DNA from: JAJPKK01 sp963781195
Lineage (GTDB): Bacteria > Pseudomonadota > Alphaproteobacteria > Rhizobiales > Xanthobacteraceae
Length of the DNA stretch: 64,000 bases
Assembly (NCBI GenBank): GCA_963781195.1
Contig: CAWAEZ010000011.1
Location: 62,001-126,000 of the forward strand
Direction of reading: 5' to 3'
The first letter of the stretch is position 1, and each line of letters opens with the position of its first letter. A program made the position numbers and the translations under genes. Shown one piece after another: positions 44,233 through 54,100 of this stretch. The notes under the pieces were generated by a model. That model searched no databases, was not told the DNA's origin, and saw nothing but the letters and a program-made list of their open reading frames with translations.

Positions 44233-44297
44233 GGCGACCGGCCGAACGATCGTCCGGCGCGGCCTCTGCGCCGTCAGCCTGGGGAAGAAACCGCCCG

Positions 44298-44717
44298 CTA
44301 CGCGAGGAACTCGACGCCGATCTGGCCGTCCGACCGCCAGATTGCGCGGCACTGGCGGCGGGAGGCGGAATCGAGACTGGTGTAGACGTAGAAGGTGTCG
44401 GGGATCTCGTCCGGCGCGTTGACCACGATGCGCATGCCGGTCTCGGATTCATCCCACACCAGGCATTCGCGGACCTGCTCGCCGCGCATGCGCGACAGCC
44501 AGCCGATCCGCCGCACCGCGGCGCGGCTGGTCCGGCGGGAATCGGCCTTGCTGTCGGCATGCTTCGATTGACCCGTCGCGGGCTCGGACTGCCATAGCCG
44601 CGCGTCGAGCCGGTCGGTTCCACCGGCGCCGCGCTCGAGCCGTCGGCCGAATGAAAGGCGAGGACCGGCTAAGGACGCCTTGTCGGCGGCGACGCGGTTT
44701 TCGCGATCGTCAGGCAT
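44298..44717 (-). CDS. PilZ-domain protein
   Basis: A 139-residue protein with a C-terminal PilZ-like domain, a possible c-di-GMP receptor. An Arg-rich RTSRAAVRRIGWLSR segment occupies the place of the RxxxR motif, and DESETG fits the D/NxSxxG motif. The ATG overlaps the end of htpG by eight bases, so it is likely translated from the htpG transcript. The first 65 residues are disordered. c-di-GMP binding is inferred. Confidence 0.7.
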   Translation of the reverse strand: MPDDRENRVAADKASLAGPRLSFGRRLERGAGGTDRLDARLWQSEPATGQSKHADSKADSRRTSRAAVRRIGWLSRMRGEQVRECLVWDESETGMRIVVNAPDEIPDTFYVYTSLDSASRRQCRAIWRSDGQIGVEFLA

Positions 44718-46620
44718 TTGATGCGCCGGGCGTGCGCAGCCCACGTTCGAGAACGCGGGCGAGGCGATCGGAGAACCCGCGCGCGTCGGCCGGGCGCTCG
44801 CCGTCGAGCACCCGTGCCTCGTCGAACAGAAGGTGCGCGGCATCGTCCTTGAACGCGCGCTGATCGTCGTTCAAACCCGCAAGCGCCACAACGAGTTGAT
44901 GACGCGGGTTCACTTCGAGGATCGGCTTCGCCGCGCTACTGATGCGCCCGGCCCCGGCGAGCAGTCGCTCCAACTGGCGGTCCGGGCCATGTTCGGCGGC
45001 GACGAGGCATACGGCGCTGTCGGTGAGCCGGTCCGACACCCGGACATCCGCCACGGCCTCTCCCAGCACGGTCTTGAGGAAGGCGAGGAAGTCCGTGATC
45101 GCCTGATCGCTCGCGGGGGCGGCGTCATCCTTGGCGTCGAGGCGGGGAATGAGCGCGAGGTCGGCGGCGCCCTGGGTCACCGACTTGAACGGCTTGCCGT
45201 CGAAGGACGGCGCCGACGTCACCCAGAAGTTGTCTACGGGGTCGGCGAGATAGAGCACCTCGACGCCGCGGGCACGAAATCCCTCGAGATGCGGCGAGTT
45301 CTCGAGCCGCGCGATGTCGTCGCCGGCGAGATAGTAGATCGCGGTCTGGTTCTCCTTGAGCGCGGCGACATAGTCCTTGAGGCTGCGCCACGCGCCCGCC
45401 GAAGCGGTGGTCTTGAAGCGGGCGAGGGCGAGGAGCGCGTCGCGACGCTCAAAATCCTCATAGAGGCCCTCCTTGAGCACCGGGCCGAACAGGTCCCAGA
45501 TCTTGTCGTAGCTCTCGGGCTCCTTTTCCGCGAGCTTCTCGAGGTCGCCGAGCACCCGGCTCGTCACCCCCTTCTTGATGGCGGCGAGAATAGGGCTTTC
45601 CTGGATCATCTCGCGCGAGACGTTGAGCGGCAGGTCGGCCGAATCCACCACGCCGCGCGCAAATCGCAGGTAGCGCGGCAGGAGCTCGGCGTCGTCGGTG
45701 ATGAAGACGCGCTTGACGTAAAGTTTCACCCGCCCCGTGCGGTCGGGGTCAAACAGGTCGAACGGCCGCGAGCCCGGCACGAAGATGAGTGCGCTGTACT
45801 CATGGCGCCCTTCGGCGCGAAAATGCACGGTCAGCGCCGGCTCGTCGAACTGCCCGGTCAGGCCGCGGTAGAAATCGGCGTAGTCGGCCGCGGCGATCTC
45901 GGACTTGGGTTTGGTCCATAGCGCGGCGCCGTCGGCGACCTCGGCCGGCTCGGCACCGGGCTTGTCGACGATCGCGATGGGAACCGGCACGTGACCGGAC
46001 TGCTCCTTGACGATGCGCTCCAGGGTGAAGCGCTCGGTGTAGGACTTGGCGTCCTCCATCAGGTGCAGGACCACACGGGTGCCGCGGGCGGGCGCAGCGG
46101 CCAGCGGCACCGGCGCGACCGTAAAGGTGCCCTTGCCGTCGGAGGACCACAGCGACGCCTCCTCGCTCCCGGCCCGGCGGGAGAACACGTCGACCCGGTC
46201 CGCCACCATGAACGCGGAATAGAAGCCGATCCCGAACTGGCCGATGAGCGTCGCGCCGTCGCTGCCTTTGGCCGCTTCGACCCGCTCCAGGAAGGCGCGG
46301 GTGCCGGATCGGGCGATCGTGCCCAAAGCCTCGATCATTTCCTCGCGGCTCATGCCGATGCCGTTGTCCTCGACCGAAAGGGTGCGGCTGTCGGGATCGG
46401 CGGCGAGGGTGATGTGCGGCTTGGGGTCGTCGCCGAGCAGCGCGGGGTCGGCAATGGCCTCGTAGCGGAGCTTTTCGCAGGCGTCCGCGGCGTTCGAAAT
46501 CAACTCGCGCAGAAAGACGGATTTGTCGGAATAAACCGAATGCACCATGAGGTGCAGGAGCTTGGCGACATCGGCTTCGAACACGCGGCTTTCGGCGCGG
46601 GTGTCATCGGCAACGGTCAT
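44710..46620 (-). CDS. htpG: Hsp90-family chaperone HtpG
   Basis: A 636-residue ATP-dependent chaperone. The N-terminal GHKL ATPase has FLRELISNAADACEKLRYE, DNGIGMSREEM and GQFGIGFYSAFMVAD. The middle domain has DLPLNVSREMIQ and the C-terminal dimerisation domain is complete. The length is normal. The PilZ gene follows with an overlap. No heat-shock element was identified by eye. Confidence 0.95.
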   Translation of the reverse strand: MTVADDTRAESRVFEADVAKLLHLMVHSVYSDKSVFLRELISNAADACEKLRYEAIADPALLGDDPKPHITLAADPDSRTLSVEDNGIGMSREEMIEALGTIARSGTRAFLERVEAAKGSDGATLIGQFGIGFYSAFMVADRVDVFSRRAGSEEASLWSSDGKGTFTVAPVPLAAAPARGTRVVLHLMEDAKSYTERFTLERIVKEQSGHVPVPIAIVDKPGAEPAEVADGAALWTKPKSEIAAADYADFYRGLTGQFDEPALTVHFRAEGRHEYSALIFVPGSRPFDLFDPDRTGRVKLYVKRVFITDDAELLPRYLRFARGVVDSADLPLNVSREMIQESPILAAIKKGVTSRVLGDLEKLAEKEPESYDKIWDLFGPVLKEGLYEDFERRDALLALARFKTTASAGAWRSLKDYVAALKENQTAIYYLAGDDIARLENSPHLEGFRARGVEVLYLADPVDNFWVTSAPSFDGKPFKSVTQGAADLALIPRLDAKDDAAPASDQAITDFLAFLKTVLGEAVADVRVSDRLTDSAVCLVAAEHGPDRQLERLLAGAGRISSAAKPILEVNPRHQLVVALAGLNDDQRAFKDDAAHLLFDEARVLDGERPADARGFSDRLARVLERGLRTPGASNA

Positions 46621-46712
46621 GGCAGGCGGCTTCCCCGGATGGCTTCAATTGCCTTCCAGATGGCGAGAACCGCGCGCCGATTCAAGTCCTCGAGACCTTG
46701 GCCGACGGCACT

Positions 46713-47387
46713 TCAGGCGGCCTGGCCGCGGCGCGAACCGCCTTGGGCGAGGTTGATGGCGTCGACCGAGCGCTCGACGGCCGACCACAGGCGGGCGATT
46801 TCGGTCTTGCAGGCGGAGTCGCCGGCGATCTCGCCGGCGCTGGCCCCCGCGGCAAGCGTGCCCAGAAAACCGGTGCGCTGGCTGATCTGGCCGGACCACA
46901 CCGGGATCGACAGCCGTTCGAATTGAGCGCGCGACAGCGCGACCGCCGGCGCTTCTTTCTCTTCGCGCTTCACCGGGGCGGCGTTGATCACCACTGCATA
47001 GGGCTTGTTGAGTTCGCGCGCCGTCGCCACGGTCTCGCGCACGGCGGCGAGATCGAAGAAGCCGGGACGCACGGGGATCAGCACCAGGGTGGCGGCGCGG
47101 ATCGCCTCCTGCACCACGAGCCAGGTGGTCGGGGCGGTATCGATGAACACCCAGTCGCAGCCGTTGAGGAGAGCGCTGCCGACAATGCGGTTCACGCCCT
47201 GCGCGGCGTTCTGCAGCGAGAGCCCGCTGTTGGTCCGCAAGGAGTGCCACAGCGTCAGCGACCCTTGCGGGTCGGCATCGACGAGCATGCAGCGGTGCCC
47301 CATGAGGTGCGCAAAGCTGGCGAGGTGGGCGGTGAGCGTGCTCTTGCCCACACCGCCTTTGCGCGACGCCAAGGTAATTACGTTCAT
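46713..47387 (-). CDS. ParA/MinD-type P-loop ATPase
   Basis: A 224-residue Soj/ParA-family ATPase with the deviant Walker A motif SRKGGVGKST (about 8-17), the Walker A' DADPQGS and Walker B FIDTAP. There is no adjacent ParB, so it is more likely a positioning or pilus-related ATPase than a chromosome partition protein. Its neighbour on the same strand upstream is the Flp pilin gene, an intriguing but unproven association. The start is the ATG at 47387 with a weak ribosome site. Confidence 0.82.
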   Translation of the reverse strand: MNVITLASRKGGVGKSTLTAHLASFAHLMGHRCMLVDADPQGSLTLWHSLRTNSGLSLQNAAQGVNRIVGSALLNGCDWVFIDTAPTTWLVVQEAIRAATLVLIPVRPGFFDLAAVRETVATARELNKPYAVVINAAPVKREEKEAPAVALSRAQFERLSIPVWSGQISQRTGFLGTLAAGASAGEIAGDSACKTEIARLWSAVERSVDAINLAQGGSRRGQAA

Positions 47388-47563
47388 CGGGCCCGATTCC
47401 CCCGGTGTTGGAGAATGCAATGAGCCTAGGTCGGGGATGGTTAATGATTAGTGACAATGGCCGCGGTGCGGTCAGGCCGCGGGGGTCCCGTCGGCCTTGG
47501 CCGGGACCAGTCGATGCGGCCGCGGCGCGGTGACAACCCGGCCCGGCGGTCGCCTCGTGACGC

Positions 47564-47592
47564 AAAAAGCCCCGGCGCGCGGCCGGGGCCTT
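47564..47592 (-). terminator. Rho-independent terminator of the Flp pilin gene
   Basis: The stem GCCCCGG (47569-47575) / CCGGGGC (47583-47589), read on the minus strand, is followed by five T (AAAAA at 47564-47568 on plus). It lies about 25 bases after the pilin stop. Confidence 0.88.
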
Positions 47593-47614
47593 TAACGTGC
47601 ATGCGGCCGGACGG

Positions 47615-47791
47615 TTACTTGCCGGCGGTCGCGAGCTGCGTGGAAATGTTGGTGAAGGTGGACTTCAGCTGGGAGCCCAGAGTGTTGACGACGGTGATGA
47701 TGGCGACCGAGATGCCGGCTGCGATCAGCCCGTATTCGATTGCGGTGGCGCCGGATTCGTCGTCGGCAAAGCGCTTCACGAGGTGGGTCAT
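47615..47791 (-). CDS. Flp-family type IVb pilin
   Basis: A 58-residue prepilin. The N-terminal MTHLVKRFADDESG leader ends with Gly and is followed by ATAIEYGLIAAGISVAI, the Flp processing site with Glu at +5 and Tyr at +6 and the hydrophobic assembly helix. AGGAG lies six bases upstream of the ATG. The tad/cpa secretion genes are not in the window, so export depends on genes elsewhere. It is monocistronic, with its own terminator. Confidence 0.93.
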   Translation of the reverse strand: MTHLVKRFADDESGATAIEYGLIAAGISVAIITVVNTLGSQLKSTFTNISTQLATAGK

Positions 47792-48141
47792 TGAAAACTC
47801 CTGTGTTGGTTCTGTTTGCCCGCGTCCGCGCCGGTCCTTTTTTTGGTTCCCGGTCAGGCCGAACGCGACCCTTGTACGTTCCGGCCGTTGCCGCAGGGTT
47901 AATCCGATTGCGAAAACTTTTATACAAATTGCCAAGGTAAATGCCGTCTTTCCGCGATCGCAGAAACTTCGGGGTACTACCCTTTGCCGGGGCGGATCTG
48001 GCGTCGCGGAGACCTTTTGATGAAGGTCAAAGCAATTAAGCCAGACTGCACGTAGTATGATCGGCGGGGCGAAAATACCGCGCCTCGCGACAGTTCACCG
48101 TTTCAGAGGGAATGGCCGCGCGGAGCGTCAAGGAGGAAGCA
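47792..48141. other. Divergent intergenic region, no gene
   Basis: About 350 bases between the pilin gene and the small secreted gene at 48142. It is moderately AT-rich near 47900-47945, which suits the pilin promoter on the minus strand. No further feature was recognised. Confidence 0.45.
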
Positions 48142-48387
48142 ATGAGGATCACGGCTCTGGCAGTTGTGCTCGCGGCAGGCATGCCGCTTTTCATGCCGTC
48201 GCTGGCTTCCGCGATGCCGGCAGATGGCTTGGCCGACGCACGCGTCGCCATCGATCAGGTTGTCACCGTCGCGACCACCAAGAAGAAGGCCAAGACCGAA
48301 AATGCGGCGAAGGCGGCCTGTCCCGCCGATCAAACGCGGAGCAACCGCACCGGCAATTGCCGGCCGCTGACATCGGAAGAGAAGTGA
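48142..48387 (+). CDS. Small secreted Lys-rich protein
   Basis: An 81-residue protein. AGGAGG five bases upstream fixes the ATG at 48142. The signal peptide (MRITALAVVLAAGMPLFMPS) is cleaved near LASA. The mature part has TTKKKAKTENAAKAACPADQ and a second Cys in TGNCRPL, so one disulfide is possible. I do not recognise a family. A long hairpin follows. Confidence 0.7.
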   Translation: MRITALAVVLAAGMPLFMPSLASAMPADGLADARVAIDQVVTVATTKKKAKTENAAKAACPADQTRSNRTGNCRPLTSEEK

Positions 48388-48424
48388 CGGGCAAACGCGC
48401 AGCGCCGCGGGTGACAAAAAGATA

Positions 48425-48456
48425 GCCCCAACCCCGGGGAAGTGTGGGGTTGGGGC
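48425..48456 (+). terminator. Strong hairpin after small secreted gene
   Basis: GCCCCAACCCC (48425-48435) pairs perfectly with GGGGTTGGGGC (48446-48456). No T run follows, so it may protect the mRNA 3' end or act with Rho. Confidence 0.6.
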
Positions 48457-48573
48457 CGTCGCTAGGTCAGTAACCCGCCGGGAGGCCTGGGCTGACCCGT
48501 ACGCATCTTGAATCGAGATGTGCGCCGCGGCAAATAAAAATTTGGATATTCGGGATTGCACATTCGGCGCCGT

Positions 48574-48600
48574 GCAACGCAGCGATTTGCTGCGTTGCTT
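48574..48600. terminator. 10-bp perfect hairpin in a gene-free region
   Basis: GCAACGCAGC (48574-48583) pairs with GCTGCGTTGC (48589-48598), loop GATTT, then TT. It sits in the 413-base gap 48388-48800, where I see no gene. It could terminate an unseen small RNA or be a palindromic element. Confidence 0.45.
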
Positions 48601-48800
48601 CAATTGCATAGCGTCTTCGCCCTTCCGCCGCCGCACGGTCGTCAAATCGGCGGGTTGGTGTCCGGCGCGCAGGCTGAAAACCCCGCGCCCTCCATTGGAC
48701 CGCACCAAAACCGCGGAATCGAGCAAGAATCCGGCAGGCTGGGTCTGCTCGAATTTTGAGCAGGACGTGTCTTAGGAAAGATCGATGCGCCTGATGCGGG

Positions 48801-49565
48801 TCAGCCCGGCGTCAAACCTTTCGCCTGGAGCACGGTCGCCGCCGCCGGCGTCTTCAGGAAGCGGATCATTGCCAGCGACGCCTCGGGTGCTCTCGTATCG
48901 GCTGCGATTCCCGCCGCAGTGACCGAATAGAATTGAATCTCGGGAGGCAGCGGCCCCACCACCTCGGCTCCGGCATAGGGCAGAATTTCGCTGATCGCGG
49001 TGATGCCGATCTCCGCCTCGCCGTTGGCGACCGCCTTGGCGGTTGGATTGCTGGTCGGCAGCGGCCGCAACTTGGGCCTCACCTCGTCGGCAATCCCGAA
49101 CCGTTCCAGCAGCCCCTTGAAATAGGGCGAGCCGGCACCCGCTTCGACATAGGCGATGGACTTCGCGCTTTGGAGCGCGTGCTTGAAACCATCGACCGTG
49201 CTGATGTCCGGCTTCGGCGCACCCTTGCGTGCCGCCATGCCGAAGCCCGCCTTGGCGATCTCGGTGCGTCCGGCGCTGCGCAGCTTGCCTTCCTTGATCA
49301 AGGCGTCGATCTGGCCGGGGGCAAGGATCGCCACGTCGAACGGGGCGCCGTTGTCGATCGATGCCTTGAGCTCGGTACCGGCGCCGAAGGTGATGGCGAG
49401 CTTGTGCTCGCTTGCGGCCTCGAACTGAGGCGCCAACTCCTCCATGGTCGTCTTGAGTGCGTTGGAGACCAGCATCCGCACCTCGGCGGCGTGCGCCGAG
49501 CCTGCCTGCAGGAGCGAACCGGCCAGCAATCCTGCGGTGACGGCAATGCCCGCGACGGTCCTCAT
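48801..49565 (-). CDS. ModA-like periplasmic binding protein
   Basis: A 254-residue type 2 periplasmic binding protein of the molybdate/sulfate-like group. A signal peptide ends near AHAA (about 26). EVRMLVSNALKTTMEELAPQ, AGTELKASIDNGAPFDVAILA and GIADEVRPKLRPLP follow the fold. GGGAGGAG lies upstream of the ATG at 49565. No permease or ATPase genes are adjacent. The ligand is unknown; molybdate is possible, but orphan homologs often bind other anions or act as sensors. Confidence 0.8.
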   Translation of the reverse strand: MRTVAGIAVTAGLLAGSLLQAGSAHAAEVRMLVSNALKTTMEELAPQFEAASEHKLAITFGAGTELKASIDNGAPFDVAILAPGQIDALIKEGKLRSAGRTEIAKAGFGMAARKGAPKPDISTVDGFKHALQSAKSIAYVEAGAGSPYFKGLLERFGIADEVRPKLRPLPTSNPTAKAVANGEAEIGITAISEILPYAGAEVVGPLPPEIQFYSVTAAGIAADTRAPEASLAMIRFLKTPAAATVLQAKGLTPG

Positions 49566-49696
49566 GGCGTTCTCCTCCCTGGTCGCTTTTGTGTACGTCG
49601 CGGCGACGGCGTCGGCACGCGCGTTCATTTGATCGCCACTATAGCCGTCGGGAGGAGCGGCAGCCAGGGCGTCGCGGCGCCGGCGGGTGGTCCAAA

Positions 49697-50002
49697 CTAC
49701 TCCTCGGGCTCGGTCGTGAAGGTCAGGGGATAGCCTTTATTCCGCCCGGCGTCCGTGGCCCGCGTGGCCTTGGTCTCGGCCACGTCGCGCGGGTAGACGG
49801 CGACGACGCAGGAGCCACGCTGATGGGCGGTCATCATCACGTGGTAGGCCTGATCCTCACTCATGCGAAATTCCGCCTTGAGCACCGAGACCACGAACTC
49901 GCGCGGCGTGAAATCGTCGTTGACGAGGATGACCTTGTGCAGGCGCGGACGTTCGGTCTTGAGCTGGATCCTGGTGCGTCGTTTCGTTCCGGTGTCGTTC
50001 AT
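49697..50002 (-). CDS. clpS: ATP-dependent Clp protease adaptor ClpS
   Basis: A 101-residue N-end-rule adaptor that delivers substrates with destabilising N-terminal residues to ClpAP. The binding-pocket motif VILVNDDFTPREFVV is present, with MMTAHQRGSCVVAVYPRDVAETKA, and it ends FTTEPEE. The ATG at 50002 matches the family N-terminus (MNDTGTKRRTR), although no ribosome site is obvious. clpA does not follow, so this may be the second, unlinked ClpS of rhizobia. A 13-bp tandem repeat lies about 110 bases upstream. Confidence 0.93.
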   Translation of the reverse strand: MNDTGTKRRTRIQLKTERPRLHKVILVNDDFTPREFVVSVLKAEFRMSEDQAYHVMMTAHQRGSCVVAVYPRDVAETKATRATDAGRNKGYPLTFTTEPEE

Positions 50003-50113
50003 CGCAGCGGCCGGTGTCATTCCATCAGATGGGGGCGTACCCACGGCGCCCCGCGCCGGTCGCCAGTTTGCCATGGCGAAACCCGATTGTCCGCCGGCAA
50101 AGCCGAGCTTGCG

Positions 50114-50195
50114 CAGCCAAGTGGGGCAGCCCCGGCAGCCAAGTGGGGCAGCCAAGTGGGGCAGCCAAGTGGGGCAGCCAAGTGGGGCAGCCAAG
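50114..50195. repeat. 13-bp tandem repeat CAGCCAAGTGGGG
   Basis: Five full copies (50114, 50136, 50149, 50162, 50175) of CAGCCAAGTGGGG, with a truncated nine-base unit after the first and a partial copy at the end. It lies between clpS and the secreted low-complexity protein gene, both transcribed from the minus strand. Confidence 0.92.
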
Positions 50196-50237
50196 CGTGC
50201 GCGGCAGAGGCCGGGCGAGGGTGCCCGCCGAACGGCG

Positions 50238-50882
50238 TCAGCATGCGCCGGTCGAGACGGCAGTCGCGCCGCAAGCCGGCGCGCCGACCGCGCCCCCGAT
50301 GGTGGTGCTCGCGGGCGCAGCCAGACTGATGCCGCCACCGAGCCCGGCGGAACTCGGTCCGGTCGCCCCGAGCGGAATGTTGCCGCCGGCGAATGCCGCC
50401 GCGGCGCCCGTGCTCGAGGCCGGCGCGAGCGGTCCCACGGCCGCGGACGCGGTCGTTCCGCAGCCGCCGTCCGCGGCGCCGGATCCGCCGGCCATGTCGC
50501 TCGGCGAGGTGGCGAGCGTCCCGTCGCCGGAGAATACGGCGCCGGTGCCGAGCGGGCCCACGCCGGACGGGAAGCTGATGCCGGGACAGGCGGCCCCCGT
50601 GTCGGTCGTGGCGGGGCTGAGGCCGCCCCCGAACAGTTCCGTCGTGCCGAGCGGCACGCCGGCACCGCCGAGCGCCGCCTGAGCCGCGTTCTCCCCGGAC
50701 GGCGCGGGGGCCGCCGTGCTGTCGATCATCGACGTGGACGGCTGCGCGGCGCCCGCGGCCGGCGCGTTCATCTGGTTCACCTGAGAAAGGTTCACCTGCG
50801 CAAGGTTCACCTGCGCAAGGCTCACCTGCACAAGGCCGGAACTGGATGACAGGACCAGCGCGATGGCGATCGCAAACCGCAT
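50238..50882 (-). CDS. Secreted Gly/Ala/Ser-rich low-complexity protein
   Basis: A 214-residue exported protein, not recognised. The ATG at 50882 has GGGGAG six bases upstream and begins a signal peptide (MRFAIAIALVLSSSSG). Near the cleavage region is a five-residue repeat, VSLAQ, VNLAQ, VNLSQ, encoded by a 15-bp direct repeat. The remainder is rich in Gly, Ala, Ser, Thr and Pro, with four spaced Cys (AACPG, GGCGT, PACGAT, TGAC at the very end). It may be a surface or matrix protein. Confidence 0.6.
   Translation of the reverse strand: MRFAIAIALVLSSSSGLVQVSLAQVNLAQVNLSQVNQMNAPAAGAAQPSTSMIDSTAAPAPSGENAAQAALGGAGVPLGTTELFGGGLSPATTDTGAACPGISFPSGVGPLGTGAVFSGDGTLATSPSDMAGGSGAADGGCGTTASAAVGPLAPASSTGAAAAFAGGNIPLGATGPSSAGLGGGISLAAPASTTIGGAVGAPACGATAVSTGAC
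50764..50836. repeat. 15-bp coding repeat in the secreted protein
   Basis: Four imperfect copies of GGTTCACCTGCGCAA (plus-strand reading) encode the VNLAQ-type pentapeptide repeat just after the signal peptide of the gene at 50238-50882. Confidence 0.8.
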
Positions 50883-51171
50883 TGGGAGCTCCCCGGGCCT
50901 CGGCGTGATGGAAAGCACAAACCCCTAACTACGTCGCCGGCGCGCAGGAATCTTCGCGAGCTTGCGCCGTTTCCTCCGGGATTGCGCAATCCGCGCCGTG
51001 GTCGCCTTGCGAGCGGCGGCGGTGCGCGCACATCAAACGACAGCCGCTGCAGTGCACCAAGCATCCGCTGCCGCGGGGCCGTCGCGCCTAGCGGCCTTTC
51101 TAATGCGCAAGGCCCACAGTCCACAGCCCAAGGCCCAACCCCAAGCGTTCGCAAATCCGGAGCGAAGACAC

Positions 51172-54100
51172 ATGGGTATCGTTCGGTTCGCGCTCAGGTT
51201 CCCGCACACGTTCTATGTGCTGGCTGCGCTCATCGTCTTTCTCGGCGTGATCGCGCTGCGCACCATGCCAGCCGATATCTTTCCGGAGATCAACATCCCG
51301 GTGGTGTCGGTGATCTGGAGTTACACCGGCCTGAGCACGCCAGAAATGGAGCAGCGGGTATCGACCTACAGCCAGTACTCCATCAGCGCCAACGTCAACG
51401 GCATCAAGAACATGGAGGCGCAGACGCTCAATGGCCTGTCGGTGCAGAAGATCTACTTCCAGCCCGACGTCAATCTCGACCTCGCCATTGCCCAGATCGT
51501 GTCGGCCACCAACGCGATCCGCGCCCTGATGCCGACCGGCATCCAGCCGCCGATCGTGGTCGCCTACAACGCCTCCAGCGTGCCGATTCTGCAGCTGAGC
51601 CTGAGCTCCGACTCGCTGAGCGAGCAGCAGCTCTACGACTACGGGATCTATCGCGTGCGCCAGCAACTGGCGCCGGTGCCCGGCGTGACGTTGCCGACGC
51701 CGGCCGGCGGAAAATATCGCCAGATCATGGTCGATCTCGATCCGGCGAAGCTCATCTCGCGCGGCCTGACGCCGCTCGACGTGGTCAGCGCGGTCAATGC
51801 GCAGAACCTGACGCTGCCGTCGGGGACCGCGAAGATGGGCGACACCCAGTATTCGGTGCTCACCAATGCCACGCCGGCGAGCATCGAGGACCTCAACAAC
51901 ATCCCGATCCGCACCGCCAACGGCGCCACCGTTTTCGTCAAGGATGTCGGACAGGTGCACGACGGCTGGCTGGTGCAGCAGAACATCGTTCGCGAGGACG
52001 GCCGCCGCTCGGTGCTGCTGAGCGTCATCAAGAACGGCAACGCCTCGACCCTCAACGTGGTCAACGGCGTGCGTGCCGCACTCACGAGCCTTCGCGCGTC
52101 GGCTCCGGCCGGAATGCGGATCTCGGAATTGTTCGATCAGTCCGTGTTCGTTACGGACGCGATCGTCGGCGTTGTGCGCGAGGGCGCCATCGCGGCCGGC
52201 TTGACGGCGTTGATGATCCTGCTGTTCCTCGGGTCGTGGCGCTCCACCTTGGTGGTGATGATCTCGATCCCGCTGGCGATCCTCACGTCGCTGATCGCCC
52301 TGTTCTTCCTCGGCCACACGCTCAACACGATGACGCTGGGCGGCCTCGCGCTCGCAGTCGGCATCCTGGTGGACGACTCCACGGTGACGATCGAGAACAC
52401 CCATCGGCTCCTCAACGAGGAGCATAAGCCGCTCGCCTATGCGACGCTGCATGGCGCCGCTGAGATCGCGGTGCCGACGCTGGTGTCGACCCTCGCCATC
52501 AGCTGCGTGTTCACCTCGGTGGTGTTTCTCGAAGGCCCGGCGAAGTTCCTGTTCACGCCGCTGGGGCTCGCCGTGGTGTTCGCCATGCTGGCCTCCTACG
52601 GGCTGTCGCGCACCCTGACGCCGATCACCATCGGCTTGCTGCTCAAGGGCGAGCGCCACGGCGAAGCCGGCGAAGGCGGACGCGGCCTGTTCGGCCGCAT
52701 CCATGCCGGCTTCGAGAGCGGCTTCGCCCAATTGCGCGACGGCTATGCGGCGCTGCTGCGGACCCTGCTGCTGCGGCGGTTCATCGTGCCGACGGCGGCG
52801 GTCCTCATCCTCGGCCTCGGCGGCGTCATGTTGATGCTGGTGGGGCACGACTTCTTCCCGCTGATCGACGGCGGCCAGATCCAACTCCACGTCCGCGCCC
52901 CGGCGGGGACGCGGATCGAGGCGACCGAGCGGATCTTCCAAGAGGTCGAAGACAAGATCCGCCAGGTCATTCCCGACCGCGACCGCGAGCGGATCGTGGA
53001 CAATATCGGGCTGCCGGCGCGCGCCTACAACCTCGCCTTCGCCGACGGCTCGACCATCGGCATCAACGACGGCGTCATCCTGGTGGCGCTCAAGGATGGA
53101 CACGCTCCCACCGCCGATTATGTACGCAAGCTGCGCACGGTGCTTCCGGCCGCCTTCCCGGATACGCTGTTCTATTTCCAGCCGGCGGACATGGTCACCC
53201 AGATCCTCAATTTCGGATTGCCGTCGCAGATCGACGTGCGCACCGTCGGCTATGACCGCGCGACCAACTTGAAGGTCGCCAAGGAGCTCAAAGAACGGAT
53301 CGCCGCGATTCCCGGAATCGCCGATGCGCATCTGCAGCAGGAGATCGACGGCCCCGCCTTCTACGCCATGATCGACCGCACCCGCGCGGTCCAGCTCGGA
53401 CTCAATGCGAGCCAGATCGCGACGAATCTCAACGTCAGCCTCAGTTCGTCCGAGCAGGTGACGCCCAACTTCTGGACCGATCCGGCCTCGGGGATTCCCT
53501 ATTACCTCGCCGTGCAAACTCCGGAGTCCAAGGTGGCCTCCCTCAACGACCTCGCCAACACGCCGGTGTCGGCGGCGAGGCCGGGCACTGGAAACGTCGT
53601 CGTCCCGGGGCTGCTGAGCAACGTGGCGACGTTCAAGCGCGGCAGCGTGGCGACCAACACCAACCAGACCAACATCCAGCCGGTCTATGACGTCTATGCG
53701 AGCCTCCAGGGCCGCGACCTCGGCAGCGTCTCGGCGGATATCAACGGGGTCGTGGCGGGCCTGCAGAAACAGCTCAAGCCGGGCAACACGATCCAGGTCG
53801 TCGGCCAGATCCAGAGCATGAACAACTCGTTCCGCGACCTCGGCATCGGGCTCCTGTTCGCGGCCGTGCTGGTCTACCTGCTCATGGTCGTGAACTACCA
53901 GAACTTCGGCGATCCCTTCGTCGTCATCCTGGCCTTGCCGGCGACCCTCTGCGGCATTCTGGTGATGCTCTTCATCACCGGGACGACGCTCAACGTGCCG
54001 TCCCTGATGGGCGCGATCATGGCGGTCGGCGTCGCCTCCGCCAACTCGATCCTGCTCGTCACCTTTGCCCGTGAGCAGCAGGTCGCCGGCCACAGCGCCT

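Noticed and set aside
48518..48775. 85-residue frame in the gap after the small secreted gene
   Set aside because: No ribosome site, and it spans the perfect 10-bp hairpin; composition does not look coding.
50114..50195. CRISPR-like or origin-iteron array
   Set aside because: Units are directly adjacent, with no spacers, and there is no replication initiator gene nearby.
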